DNA of 64,000 bases, taken from the NCBI RefSeq assembly GCF_022539315.1, contig NC_066316.1:97520179-97584178 (forward strand), given 5' to 3'. Within the stretch, counting starts at the first letter, position 1, and each line of letters starts with the position of its first letter. Shown one piece after another: positions 38,121 to 47,741 of the stretch. Under the pieces are notes generated by a model, which searched no databases, was not told the DNA's origin, and saw nothing but the letters and a program-made list of their open reading frames with translations. Position numbers and translations under genes: made by a program. The DNA comes from Serinus canaria (lineage: Eukaryota > Chordata > Aves > Passeriformes > Fringillidae).

Positions 38121-39779
38121 TCAAACAGCAGAATTGAGGGAATGCAGTGTTAGGGAAAGCCTCTTCGGCCGCTCTCCTGGGGGAAGCGGAGCCTGACTGC
38201 CCGGGGGCTCTATTTTGCGTGCAGAAAGCGCACATGACAGTCATTTGATGACAGAGAAAATAGCCAGGTTAGGCTCTCCACACAACTTGCCGGTGTTCCA
38301 AACAGCGTGCTAAGCCCTTGGTGTGGAAAACCTAGAGCAATAATATGGGGTCCTCTGCATCGCCCGTCCGGCCGGTGCTGCTGCGCTGTCCAAGAACGAC
38401 AGCGATGGGGAAAGCATGAACATATTTACGTTGGCTATTATTACAACCAAACCACTCAACATTTCTTCCACTGGTGCCTTCATTAGACAGAAACGCAAGT
38501 ATGATGCAGGACTAAAACCTGTGGCCGCTGGTCAAGTTCCACCACCAACTGATATCTTATGGATGTAAGGGTTGAACTCACCCTAAGTAGTGATTTTAAG
38601 TGAGTCGTTAATTGACAGGGTGTTTTTTATTTTTATTTACTCTCTGTAACTGCACATGAACAGTTTACTTGCCTTCCTATCAGATTGAATGTCGAGATTC
38701 ACTTTCACCCTTCGCGTTTCAAAACGCGTTGAATTGTGTTCCTGTCAGCCTCGGCACCGCCTCCAGTCCACCCCGGAGAACAGCCCCGGGGCAAACACCC
38801 TGGTGTGACAGTCACCGAAGTGCCCTGTTAAAAGAATAACCAACCACCAGCTCAGGAATGCCACGTTAATTGGAAAAAAACCTGATGTGGCTCTTCGCAG
38901 CTTTGTCTCCAATTGTCCGCAATGTTCTTCCCTCACAGCCCCGACCCCCTTCGTGTAGCTATGCAACAACCGCGCAGATAAATCCAGTATTTGTCTGCTT
39001 TTAATATTTATGATTGGCAGCACAATCCTCACTGATTTTATGGATGTATGCGTTTACTACGGCTTTTGTTTGCAATGAACACTAACGCGCTTTAAGCATC
39101 TGTGTGGTTCTACTATTAGAAAATTGCTGCGATTTGTGCGGAATTTAATTTATATTATTTGTATACGTTCATGCTTTTCTAAGTTGAACTTTCCTTAGGT
39201 AGTGTGAGGAACGGAAGGTAGAAGCTGTGTCCGTTTGTTATACAGCCGGTAGCATAAGCAAAATATAGAAAAATACAATGGAACTAAACTTAAAAAAAAG
39301 AAAAAAAAAACTAAGTCGCTTCTCCAGCTCAACAAAACAGAAAAACCCCGAAAACTTTTTCCTCTGGAATGTTTCTGGAAGATGTTTCATTGGCTGCAAC
39401 CAAAAGCTGCTAAAAGTACAGCGTGTAGTAAGCATTTGCATTTGTCACCAGAAACAATCTATGCATAATTAATGGCAGTACTGTGTCACGAGCACTGATA
39501 GGGCGCAGATGAGCAGCCTTTCAAGGGTAATACATGTAAATGCACTTCCAATATGCAGATTTGCTTAATGATCTCCAATTAATAGCATCATCTGAAGTAG
39601 CCGTGTTCTCAAGAAGCAGGGCGCTGGGAGTGACGCCTGCTTGGCTGCTGGGGTGCTCAATGTCCCGTTCTCACCAGGACAGAAAGTTGCAGTGGGGTTT
39701 AAAGGCTTATTTTATCTTTAATCTTGGTTTATTTCATTCCTGCTTACAGCCGCAGGCTACAGTGCTGGCTGCAAATCCG
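38121..39779. promoter_or_regulatory. Candidate ID2 upstream control region between two CpG islands
   Basis: This is moderate-GC, non-repetitive DNA between the orphan CpG island and the ID2 island. TGACAG (MEIS/PREP/TGIF-type core) occurs at 38235-38240, 38249-38254, 38613-38618 and 38806-38811. The first two form TGACAG..TGATGACAG within 20 bp. Homeobox-type ATTA and AATTAAT cores and a CTTTCAAGG motif near 39,519-39,527 are also present. No long coding frame was recognised. Enhancer function is inferred from position and motif density. Confidence 0.4.
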
Positions 39780-39896
39780 GCCATTGACTTTCGCTGCCGT
39801 ATGCTGAGTGGGGACGTGTAAACACCGCCGGGACGCTCCAATTCACGGTGACCTGGGGAAGGCTCAGCCCTCGCCACCCCTCGCTGCAGCGGGACC

Positions 39897-39924
39897 TGCG
39901 CTCCTGGCACTGCGCTCCTGGCAC
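39897..39924 (+). repeat. Exact 14-bp tandem duplication in the ID2 upstream promoter
   Basis: TGCGCTCCTGGCAC occurs twice head to tail (39897-39910 and 39911-39924), immediately before a GGCGCC palindrome at 39925-39930. Confidence 0.95.
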
Positions 39925-40119
39925 GGCGCCGCCAGCCCCGCGCACCGCTGCGAGCCAGTGCAGAGACCGGGGTGCGACGGAGGGCAGGGAGCGGGCACGG
40001 AGGAGGAGAGGGCATGGCGGGGTGCCAGGGGGCACGGAGAGGTGTCTGGGGGCCCAGCGGGAACACAGCGCTACCGCCCCGGACCCCGCACGGGCCCGCA
40101 CAGCCCCGCGCACTATTTA

Positions 40120-40300
40120 CTCCCTCAGCTGTGCGCGCGGCCACGCCTCCCGCCATCATTGGCTGTTCGGGCGGAAGGCCCCACCAGTGAGGGCGCCCTG
40201 CGGTGATGGACGTGCCGGTGGCCTCCAATGGCAGCGAGCGCGGGCCGGGCCCGGCGGCGGCCGCCATATAAAAGCGGCCGCGCAGCGCTGAGCTTCAGTG
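40120..40300 (+). promoter_or_regulatory. ID2: ID2 core and proximal promoter with TATA, CCAAT and initiator
   Basis: A TATAAAA box lies at 40267-40273. A TTCAGT initiator-like sequence places a likely start at the A of 40297, exactly 30 nt from the first T of the TATA box and 92 nt upstream of the ATG. A CCAAT box is at 40225-40229 and an inverted one (ATTGG) at 40158-40162. Other visible motifs are an E-box CAGCTG at 40126-40131, GGCGCC (the palindrome reported for BMP/SMAD response of ID genes) at 40192-40197, and ACGTG at 40210-40214. Motif functions are inferred; only their presence and spacing are seen. Confidence 0.9.
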
Positions 40301-40388
40301 CGAGCTCCGGCAGCGCCAGAGCGGCAGCACAGCGCTCCGCAGGCTCCAGCCCGCACGCCAGAACCGCGCTCTCCACCCGCCTGCCAGC
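40297..40388 (+). other. ID2: ID2 predicted 5' UTR
   Basis: This is a 92-nt GC-rich leader between the predicted initiator and the ATG. It contains no ATG in any frame, so no AUG-initiated upstream ORF is expected. Its 5' edge rests on TATA/initiator spacing and has not been confirmed by transcript data. Confidence 0.75.
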
Positions 40389-41033
40389 ATGAAAGCCTTC
40401 AGCCCGGTGCGGTCCGTCAGGAAAACCGGCCTCTCGGAGCACAATCTGGGCATCTCCCGGAGCAAGACCCCCGTGGATGATCCCATGAGCCTGCTGTACA
40501 ATATGAACGACTGCTACTCCAAGCTGAAGGAGCTGGTGCCGAGCATCCCGCAGAACAAGAAAGTGAGCAAGATGGAAATCTTGCAGCACGTCATCGACTA
40601 CATCCTGGACCTGCAGATTGCCTTGGACTCGCACCCCAGCATCGTCAGCCTGCACCACCAGAGACCCGGGCAGAACCCTTCCTCCAGAACTCCTCTGACC
40701 ACCCTCAACACAGACATCAGCATCCTCTCGCTACAGGTAAGCGCGTCCCCCGCGCCCCGGCTCGCCGCCGAGCCGCATCGGGGAGCTCGGGCGGCGCTGG
40801 CGGTGTCCCCAGCGCGGGCGGCGGGTGACAGCGGCCGCGGTGCGCTCCTTCTCCCGTGGCGGGGCTGGACCCGAAGGCGCCGCGGGGGAAGCGCTGCGGG
40901 AGCTGGGACAATCTGCTCCAGCCTCCCTGTGACCGCTCGGCCACCTCGCCCTTACCCTGCTCTTGTTCTCTTGTAGGCGTCCGAGTTCCCCTCAGAGCTC
41001 ATGTCAAGCGACAGCAAAGCACTTTGTGGCTGA
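40389..41033 (+). CDS. ID2: ID2, DNA-binding protein inhibitor (helix-loop-helix), join 40389-40736 + 40977-41033
   Basis: The spliced reading frame gives a 134-residue protein that I recognise as ID2, a dominant-negative HLH factor. It has no basic DNA-binding region and sequesters E-proteins, which blocks bHLH-driven differentiation. Seen directly: the start [10 protein letters not shown], with the Ser5-Pro CDK-type site; SKTPVDD around Thr27; the HLH at about residues 36-76, from [14 protein letters not shown] to [14 protein letters not shown]; a destruction-box-like RTPLTTLN at 100-107; and a leucine/isoleucine-rich export-signal-like stretch at about 106-115. Exon 1 ends CAG|GTAAGC at 40736/40737. 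Exon 2 starts after TTGTAG at 40977 and encodes [18 protein letters not shown] then TGA (41031-41033). The start ATG has A at -3 and no upstream ATG in the predicted leader. The roles of Ser5, Thr27, the D-box and the export signal come from mammalian ID2 literature, not from this sequence. Residues 13-14 read Thr-Gly where I recall Asn-Ser in mammals. Confidence 0.98.
40737..40976 (+). other. ID2: ID2 intron 1 (GT-AG, 240 bp)
   Basis: The donor is CAG|GTAAGC at 40736/40737 and the acceptor is TTGTAG at 40971-40976. The intron is very GC-rich and is phase 0: its removal joins codon 116 (Gln) to codon 117 (Ala). Its length is a multiple of three. If retained, it stays open until the TAG formed by its own acceptor. 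Confidence 0.95.
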
Positions 41034-41041
41034 ATCAAACG

Positions 41042-41711
41042 GTGAGTGCAGTGCGCCTTTTTCCTAAAGTTCGGGTAAAAACTGCCTCCCGGGGAATGGG
41101 AGGCGTAATGGCAAGTGCTAAAAATAGGTACTAAAAGTTGATTAGGAGATGCCTTTGTAATCAGTAAGAAATGAGACTAATAAGTGAGTCTTGAGGTCCT
41201 AAGTGTGTCTGTGTCGCTAAGGTTCACTCAGCAGCACAGACTCCTCTGATCCTGCTCGCTGCTTAATGCAAATTCTTATCTGTTCTTGGAGCCTTAACTT
41301 CGTGGGCCAAAGTGACTGATTAAGTTGGGAATCTTGGCACAATTCCTTGAATTCTGTGATGTGGGATTGTCTGCGTTATCAGTTAAATAAGTGACTGCTT
41401 TTAATCAAATAATTGCTGTAAGAGGCAGACTGGCGCCTCTGAACATTGCGTTTACAGAGATCTAAATAAAGATTGGACTGAGAATCCTCTTTCTAGCCTT
41501 TCCCTGGAGTGTATGTTATTTTTATGTACAATTTGTGCTCTTGAGAGCGAGTGTGTGAGCTTGTATGTGTTGCATCTGGACGCCAGGGTTTGCCCAATCT
41601 CTGAGTGTTTGGTTAAATGTTCAAACTGTGGCTTCCTCTCTGGCGCCAGTCTGTCCGGATCTCTGCCCTGTTAGCATTCTCCTAAATATGCCTCTTTTCA
41701 ATCTCTTGCAG
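41042..41711 (+). other. ID2: ID2 intron 2, inside the 3' UTR (GT-AG, 670 bp)
   Basis: The donor is CG|GTGAGT at 41041/41042 and the acceptor is CTCTTGCAG ending at 41711. The exon junction falls 8 nt after the stop codon, too close to trigger junction-dependent decay by the usual 50-55 nt rule. The intron has an AATAAA at 41465-41470 that could support intronic polyadenylation. An intron just behind the stop codon matches the ID-family layout as I know it. Confidence 0.9.
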
Positions 41712-42287
41712 GTGTTCCACTGATGAGATTTTTTTTTTTCTTTTGCACAAGAAAATGTCTACAGGATTTTTTTTTTCTTTTTTGAGGTGCTGAATTTATT
41801 TTTCAGCTGTATCTGGAGGGGAAAATCCACGTTCAAGTAAAAGGAACTTTTAAAATGAATAAAGAAGAAAAAAACAAGATTGATCTTTATCCCCACCCCA
41901 TTTTTCAACTTGGACTGAACCTAGTTATTTATGAAGAGACTCTTAAATACCCTTTCCCTAGTTGGAAGGCTTCCTTTATATACTATTCCCAACGTGGGGA
42001 GCGAAACAAAAATCTCACAAGGAGTTGCCCATTTTAAAGCAGACTTTGCCTTTTTTTCCAAAGGTGGAGCGTGAGTACCGGAAGGATCCAGTGTTCAGTT
42101 TTTTAGGAGAGTCTGTGGTCAGAAATTACCTTTTTGACACAAACCTAGGACTGAATGCTGTGTATATATTTATATATAAATATATATATATATGAGTGAA
42201 ACCTTGTGAACTCTTTAATTAGAGTTTTCTTGTATAGTGGCAGAAATATACATTTCTGCAGAAAGTGTAATGATGTACTTAATCATG

Positions 42288-42310
42288 CTAAACTTTTTAT
42301 AAAAGTTTAG
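42288..42310 (+). repeat. ID2: Perfect 10-bp hairpin in the ID2 3' UTR
   Basis: CTAAACTTTT (42288-42297) and AAAAGTTTAG (42301-42310) are exact complements separated by TAT, 27 nt before the main AATAAA. In RNA this would fold as an A/U-rich stem next to the polyadenylation signal. A regulatory role is inferred. Confidence 0.9.
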
Positions 42311-42336
42311 TTGTAAACTTAACCCTTTTTATACAA

Positions 42337-42364
42337 AATAAATCAAGTGTGTTTATTGAACTCA
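42337..42364 (+). terminator. ID2: ID2 main polyadenylation signal and likely cleavage site
   Basis: The canonical AATAAA is at 42337-42342. A GU/U-rich stretch (GTGTGTTTATTG, then TTGCTTGCTTTATTCTTTGG) follows, consistent with a downstream element. Cleavage probably falls at about 42355-42364. A further AATAAA at 42492-42497 could serve read-through transcripts. Confidence 0.85.
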
Positions 42365-45169
42365 TTGCTTGCTTTATTCTTTGGGGACCAACTGTTGGCT
42401 TTGATTTGTGTTGTTTCTGTTGGTTTTTTTAATACTTATACATTGTTATGAATTTATCAAGTAAAAATTCAAATATGTAGAGACTATAAAGAATAAAAGT
42501 ACCTGAAGTGAATAATTCTTGTAATTTGGAAAATCTTATTTGAGTGTATATTGTGATCTTCTAAATCATCTGCCTGTAAACAGTGTAAAAGGAACGAGAG
42601 AAGGAATTTAATACACAAGGGATGCTATTGACAAAAGTGCTTGGAAATGTACAAAAGCAGTTAATCCTGAGGCATTCCCATAGAGTATTGCCTTTTTTCT
42701 TCCCTCCCCACCCTCTGAATGATTCAGTTTGGGGTAGTAATGGCCCAGATCTGTTAATTTGTGCTTGGAATAATCACTCAGAATTAAGGGTGGGTGGTTA
42801 TTAGTGCCCCAACTATTAAATTTCTCTAAAAAGGCTTTGAATGTGAGAGTTGGTGATGCGTTAACATGGGATCTAAAATGATGAAGTGACTGTTGCCTTT
42901 CCTCACTGGAATTTTCATGCTTCCATGCAATATTTCAATGAAATGGGCTTTCTAATCAGTTGCAGCAGCTTCTCCATATGACTAAGATACTGAGAATTGA
43001 CTTAAATCGCTGTTGTGTTACTGATTAAACTTTGGCTGCTCCTGCAGGGACTCTCTCCATAAGAATTAAATTAAGTTTGAAATAGGAATCTAAATTCCTG
43101 AAAGCCAGAAACGGTTTATTTCTTCTTTCTCTTCTGCCCTCAGAAGCGGTGCAATATCCCTTATTATTCCAGGGACACTTACTGTACCCTATGGAGCCAC
43201 TGTTCATTAAATATGTGAAGTTGTCATAAGACAGTGGGGTTGTGGGAACTGTGCCTTATCAGATGATATTCTAATTTAAGCACAGGCATAAACTTCTCTG
43301 AAATGAGAAGTTAAATTGTGGGTCCTACTTGGGAATTTGAGAGTCACTTATAATCTGAAAGAAAGAACTTCCCTGGTGCTTAGGGTAAGTACAGCTCTGG
43401 CAGGCGCTTTGCTCTGGGCCTGAGGGAGCGTGTTTAGGGTTTCTCTGCTCTGGGGACTCTTAGTGTGAAAGGCAGGAGCCTCACCTGGGGCCAGTAACAC
43501 TTTCCCTAGCGAACAGGTGGGTGGGTGGTGCTCTGGGGCAGCAGCAGCTGCCTTTCCTTGCCCTTGACACCAAATCCATTCACGTAGGCTGGGAGAAAGC
43601 CAGCTCTGATCTCTTAATACTGACGCTGCCCTGCCCAAGCAGAAGCGCGCCCTCTCAGAGGATCAATGCAATCAGAAGACAAGAAGGGTTAGCAAAAGCT
43701 GGGACGGGCCGGGGGGTGGGGAGAGAAGGACACGGCTAGGGCTGATCTGCATCTCCCCGTGCCCAGCCCCGCAGGGATTAGGGAAAGCTCTGTGCAGCGC
43801 ACACCGGCTGTGCCTCCTGTGGCCAAACCTCGCTACTGTCTCAGCGCCCGGAGCGCAGGGCTTGTTCCAGCTTCGTGCAATCAGCGTTTAACCCTGACAG
43901 CCCAGTAGTGAAATACTTCATTACCGCAAATCAGCACGCCTCAGTCCCTGAAATGCTCTTTTTCCTGAGCGTATTTTACCCAACTCTTAACAGCAGCACA
44001 TTCGGGGTTCCAATCAGAGTCTTGAAATCTTCCAAACCAGTAACAATCCAATGCAACCGCCACCAAATTTCAGCGTCAAAACTACTTTTTCACCCTGCTG
44101 CTCATTTTGGGGTGAAACAACAGTAAGTCACTTTAAACCCACAGTTCGTTTTATAAAATTAAAGAGCTGCAATGGTCAGATCACTGTAATTATTTTAAGA
44201 TCAACCCCTTTAGAAACTACGGCGTTTACACTTTGATATTTTTAAGCTACAGGATGATTAACACACTTGTAGAATGAAACCGATTTCCTTATCATGCACA
44301 GCCAAAATAGAAATTCACAATTTACAAGGCGTGGGGAGCTGAGCAGGAAAACAAACAAACATGTTTTTAAAAATGTAAATTAAGAAAGGAAAACATTTCT
44401 CCTCTTTCAGAATTAACTAATTCCTCGACTTGACAATGCAATCCTTCCATCAGAACTGGGGGCTTAAACTAGGTCCTCCCTTAGAGGCTCACTCTTTCTT
44501 TCTCTTCTTAAGATTTTGATATTCAAAGATAAACAGCAAGGTCAAAGCTGAATGCCCAACATTATTAATTCTTAACAGCAATTCTTTAAGTTTCCTTGAA
44601 GGTGTGGGATTTCTTTATTCTATACCATTGTCATTGTCCCTCCAGAACGCATCAGAAAAATGTGTGATATTTTCACTACTTTCCCTAGTCATTTACTGTC
44701 ACTGTACACTGTTGTCCGTAGTCCTGTTAACCGAGTAGCTCAACAGATCAAGACGACCTGCAGTCAAGTATGTGATAGCAAAATAGTCTTAGTGACAATC
44801 ATCTTTAACCTCTGCAGTTTGTTTTTGAGTAGGCTATGCATGAAAGTTGCAAATACACCTATAGATAATTCAACACGGGGGAAAACAGAGATACAAACAA
44901 GAGGATTCTCTCATCCAGAAGAGAGGTTTCCAAGCCTGGCCTTTCTTGCATATCGCTCTTTATAACACATGGCCCAGCTCCCAGTCTTATCCCAGTCAGA
45001 AATCGGCAGGCTCACACCCACGGGGGGTAGGAGTCCCTCCAGCCCGTCTCCAGGTAAGGGAAACGCAGAGCGCAGGCTGGGGTTTGTTTACTCACCCCCG
45101 GGCAAACAGCATTGTGTCTATCGCACCGAAACCATTCAGGAGCCACTTGCAGAACCGGTGCCAATATTT
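42365..45169. other. Region downstream of ID2
   Basis: Contains the extra AATAAA at 42492-42497 and the enhancer candidate at 43.83-44.26 kb. No coding gene was recognised. Confidence 0.5.
43830..44260. promoter_or_regulatory. Candidate conserved non-coding element downstream of ID2
   Basis: Non-repetitive sequence starting in a CpG-retaining segment (AGCGCCCGGAGCGCAGGG near 43,842-43,859). It continues with scattered CpGs and homeobox/SOX-type cores (AACAATCC, GTAATTATTTTAAGATC). No gene was recognised. Position about 1.5-2 kb past the ID2 poly(A) site suggests a 3' enhancer, but this is inference only. Confidence 0.25.
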
Positions 45170-45360
45170 TGACAAAAACGTGACCGAGGGCGCTGCCTGC
45201 GAGCGCGGGCAGGACGCACCTTTGGCCGCGTCCCGCGGCGCGGGGCCGGGCGGGCGGTGCGTGGAGGGCCAGTGCCACCCTCCGGGCCGGCCGCGCACCG
45301 CACCGCGCTCCCCGCGCCGGCAGCAGCGCCTTCCCTGCCTGCTCCGGCCGGGGAAATCTC
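45170..45360. promoter_or_regulatory. Small CpG island about 3 kb downstream of ID2
   Basis: A short CpG-dense block with sharp edges sits in AT-rich DNA downstream of the ID2 poly(A) site. No TATA box, splice pattern or coding family was recognised. It could be an intergenic regulatory CpG island or the promoter of a non-coding transcript. Confidence 0.5.
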
Positions 45361-47617
45361 AGCGAGAGCTCGGCTCTGATGGCTCTGGACTTCATTCCCA
45401 ATGAGTGACACGGTTTGTAAAAACCTACAGAGAACACTGCTTGGAAACACCAAATACTTTGCTCGTAACGCAATGAGAAAAGCAGTATTTGATAGAACTA
45501 ATTTGTGTTTGACTCTGGAAAGTAAAACATGTTCTCTAAACAGTCTAATGTGTATTAAGGATTCTTCTACAGAACACTTTGCAGTCTGGATCGATTAATG
45601 CAATATGGGAAAGAGATAAAATTATGATTTGCTAATGAGAATTAGCTGTGGGTAAGAATCTCTTCCTGTGTTTACCACTGCCCTTGCTTACTTACAAGGA
45701 ATAATTTACACAGCTTTTACTGGAAGCTGTAAAAAAGAGCTTGCAGAATGCAACTGTTGCATGGCAAAAGAAAACAGTGGTATTGAATTTTGTACAGAAA
45801 AAGGTTTTCACAAATGTACTCTGTAAAACTACTATTTTGCAAAAGGATCAGTATTTTCTGATTCTACAGATAAATGAAAATGTTGGTTCTTTAAAATCAA
45901 ATTTGTTTTACCTGCATTACCATATTCCTTTCTAGAACAGCCATTAAATTATCATAATTCTAAAGCGTAGCAGCCAAATGCAAACAGTATTTCAATAAAA
46001 AAGCTGATATTGCAACAGCCACTGATTGTTTGAGCCACTAGCTAAGGTAAATTGAAGGAGAAAGCAAAGGATGAAACAAACAAATGCAATTACTTTTGGA
46101 ATCACTCATGTAACTGAGAGGAATTTATACTTCAGTTGATTGCTTATCTTGAAAAAAATAATTTTAAAAGGGCAGTCACTGCACTGGGCAAGAACTATAA
46201 ATAGGGCCAAACTGAGAAAAATTAATTGCACAGGAAGCGCTGCAGTGGACTTACTGCTGTTAGCTGCTCTAGAAGACAGCACTTTACTTTCTATTTGACA
46301 AGAACACGATGAATGGATAGATAAAATGACATTATGTGAAGCAACAAGGCCTATCCAGATTTGAAACAATTAAACTAACTGTATTACTTGCCAAAAACAG
46401 TATGTTTCTATAATGTCTAGTAAATATCACCACAAATAACACCCTGTCTGAGACTAACAATTTTCTGAATAGATAAGGTATTTCTCCTTAAAACTAACAG
46501 CCTGAAACAGCTCTTAAGTTTTACTACTGATGGCAGAACTTCAAAAGCTCACACACAGTTGTTTGTGGGGCATTTTTTTTTTCCTTCTCTTTATAGGAAC
46601 TGGACTGTAAACCTGCTGAATTTCTCTTTCATTTGGAAGAGAACAAATTATTTGGATACCTACCATCTTGCATCTGAGCAGACACAGGACCAGCAGTATT
46701 GCCTCACTGAAGCCCACCTCTTGCTAACAGCTGCAGTATCTGATGCTGATGGACAAGGGCAAGATCAACTTTGGGTGGTAGTTCCTCCACGTAATCTCAG
46801 CATCTCTCTCCTAGAACAGCTTTCCTCATACTTTTTGGCATGGAGGTTCACTTTGATGCACTGTTTCTCAATACAAAACTTGCATATCCTATTGGAGTTA
46901 CACCTAACTCCTTATTTTTCTCTTGTCCTGGGAAGAGACATAGTGCTCTGAACAGGGAGAAAGAAGCAGCAAGAAAAAGGGAGGACAGAAGACTAAGTAT
47001 TTTCTGCACATTACACTGTAAAAGATAAAAGCAGTGTATCTGTCCTTTACAAAACAATGAGGTTGGAGTTGTGTTTTCAGTCTTGTCGAGGCTTCTTTCA
47101 CCTGGTGTAGAGAGCCCAACCTCCATCCCAGATGGACCCTCTCACTCAGGCACCCCACAGAACTGAGCTGGGTTGGCCACATTGGATACCAGCACTCCAG
47201 GGAAATTCAGTGTCTCGGAAAACCTCTAAGAGTGTCCTTCAGTCATATTTTCTGTCACCTCATTGCCCATCCACAAGCTCTTTGTGACCTTTCAGAATCT
47301 GTGCAGTACTTGAAGAGAAGGAATCTGCTAACAGTCTACTGTAAACCAATGCAGAGAGCAGAGAATAAAGAACTGGTGCTCAACACCAGATGCTGCTGCT
47401 GAGATTTCTGCCTTGTTTAGACCATAACTTTACACCTAGCTGTAACACAGTAATGCCTTCAGAAAAGACAGTCTCACACAACATCAGAAAGCACACAGAC
47501 ATCTCAGTGGAACTGGAAGGAAATGTTTCTCATGGACATTGCTATGCAGGAGGTTAACTACTAGAGATTGATTTTTTCCATTCATTAGAGTAGATGAGGT
47601 TTGCTTCAAGAACAAGA

Positions 47618-47741
47618 GTAAACAAAACAAAACAACCACAAAAACCAAAACAAAAACCCAAACAAACAAACAAAAACCACCCCAAAACAAAACAAACAAA
47701 CAAAAAAAAACCCAAAAAAACCACCAAAAAAACAAAAACAG
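47618..47741. repeat. A/C-rich low-complexity tract
   Basis: About 120 bp made almost only of A and C, mostly AAAC and AAACC units. On the other strand it reads as an artefactual Phe/Val/Trp/Gly-rich frame. Confidence 0.92.

Larger units (their letters stand above)
39780..40980. promoter_or_regulatory. ID2: CpG island over the ID2 promoter and first exon
   Basis: CpG density rises abruptly near 39,780 and falls after intron 1, in strong contrast with the AT-rich flanks. It covers the promoter, exon 1 and intron 1, as expected for a developmental HLH regulator. A second GGCGCC lies at 39925-39930, and an exact 14-bp tandem duplication at 39897-39924. Long ORFs on both strands here reflect the scarcity of stop codons in GC-rich DNA. 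Confidence 0.85.
41712..42364 (+). other. ID2: ID2 exon 3, non-coding 3' UTR
   Basis: This exon is non-coding because the stop codon is in exon 2. It begins GTGTTCCACTGATG and is A/T-rich. It has AUUUA cores at 41794-41798, 41927-41931 and 42168-42172, a Pumilio-type UGUAUAUA at 42161-42168 and a perfect 10-bp hairpin at 42288-42310. The end at about 42364 is estimated as a CA dinucleotide about 20 nt after the main poly(A) signal. A proximal AATAAA at 41858-41863 could give a much shorter UTR. The instability and Pumilio roles are inferred from motif identity only. Confidence 0.85.

Noticed and set aside
40125..40658. 177-codon frame antisense to ID2 exon 1
   Set aside because: It is a shadow of the conserved ID2 coding sequence and GC-rich promoter, with no independent support.
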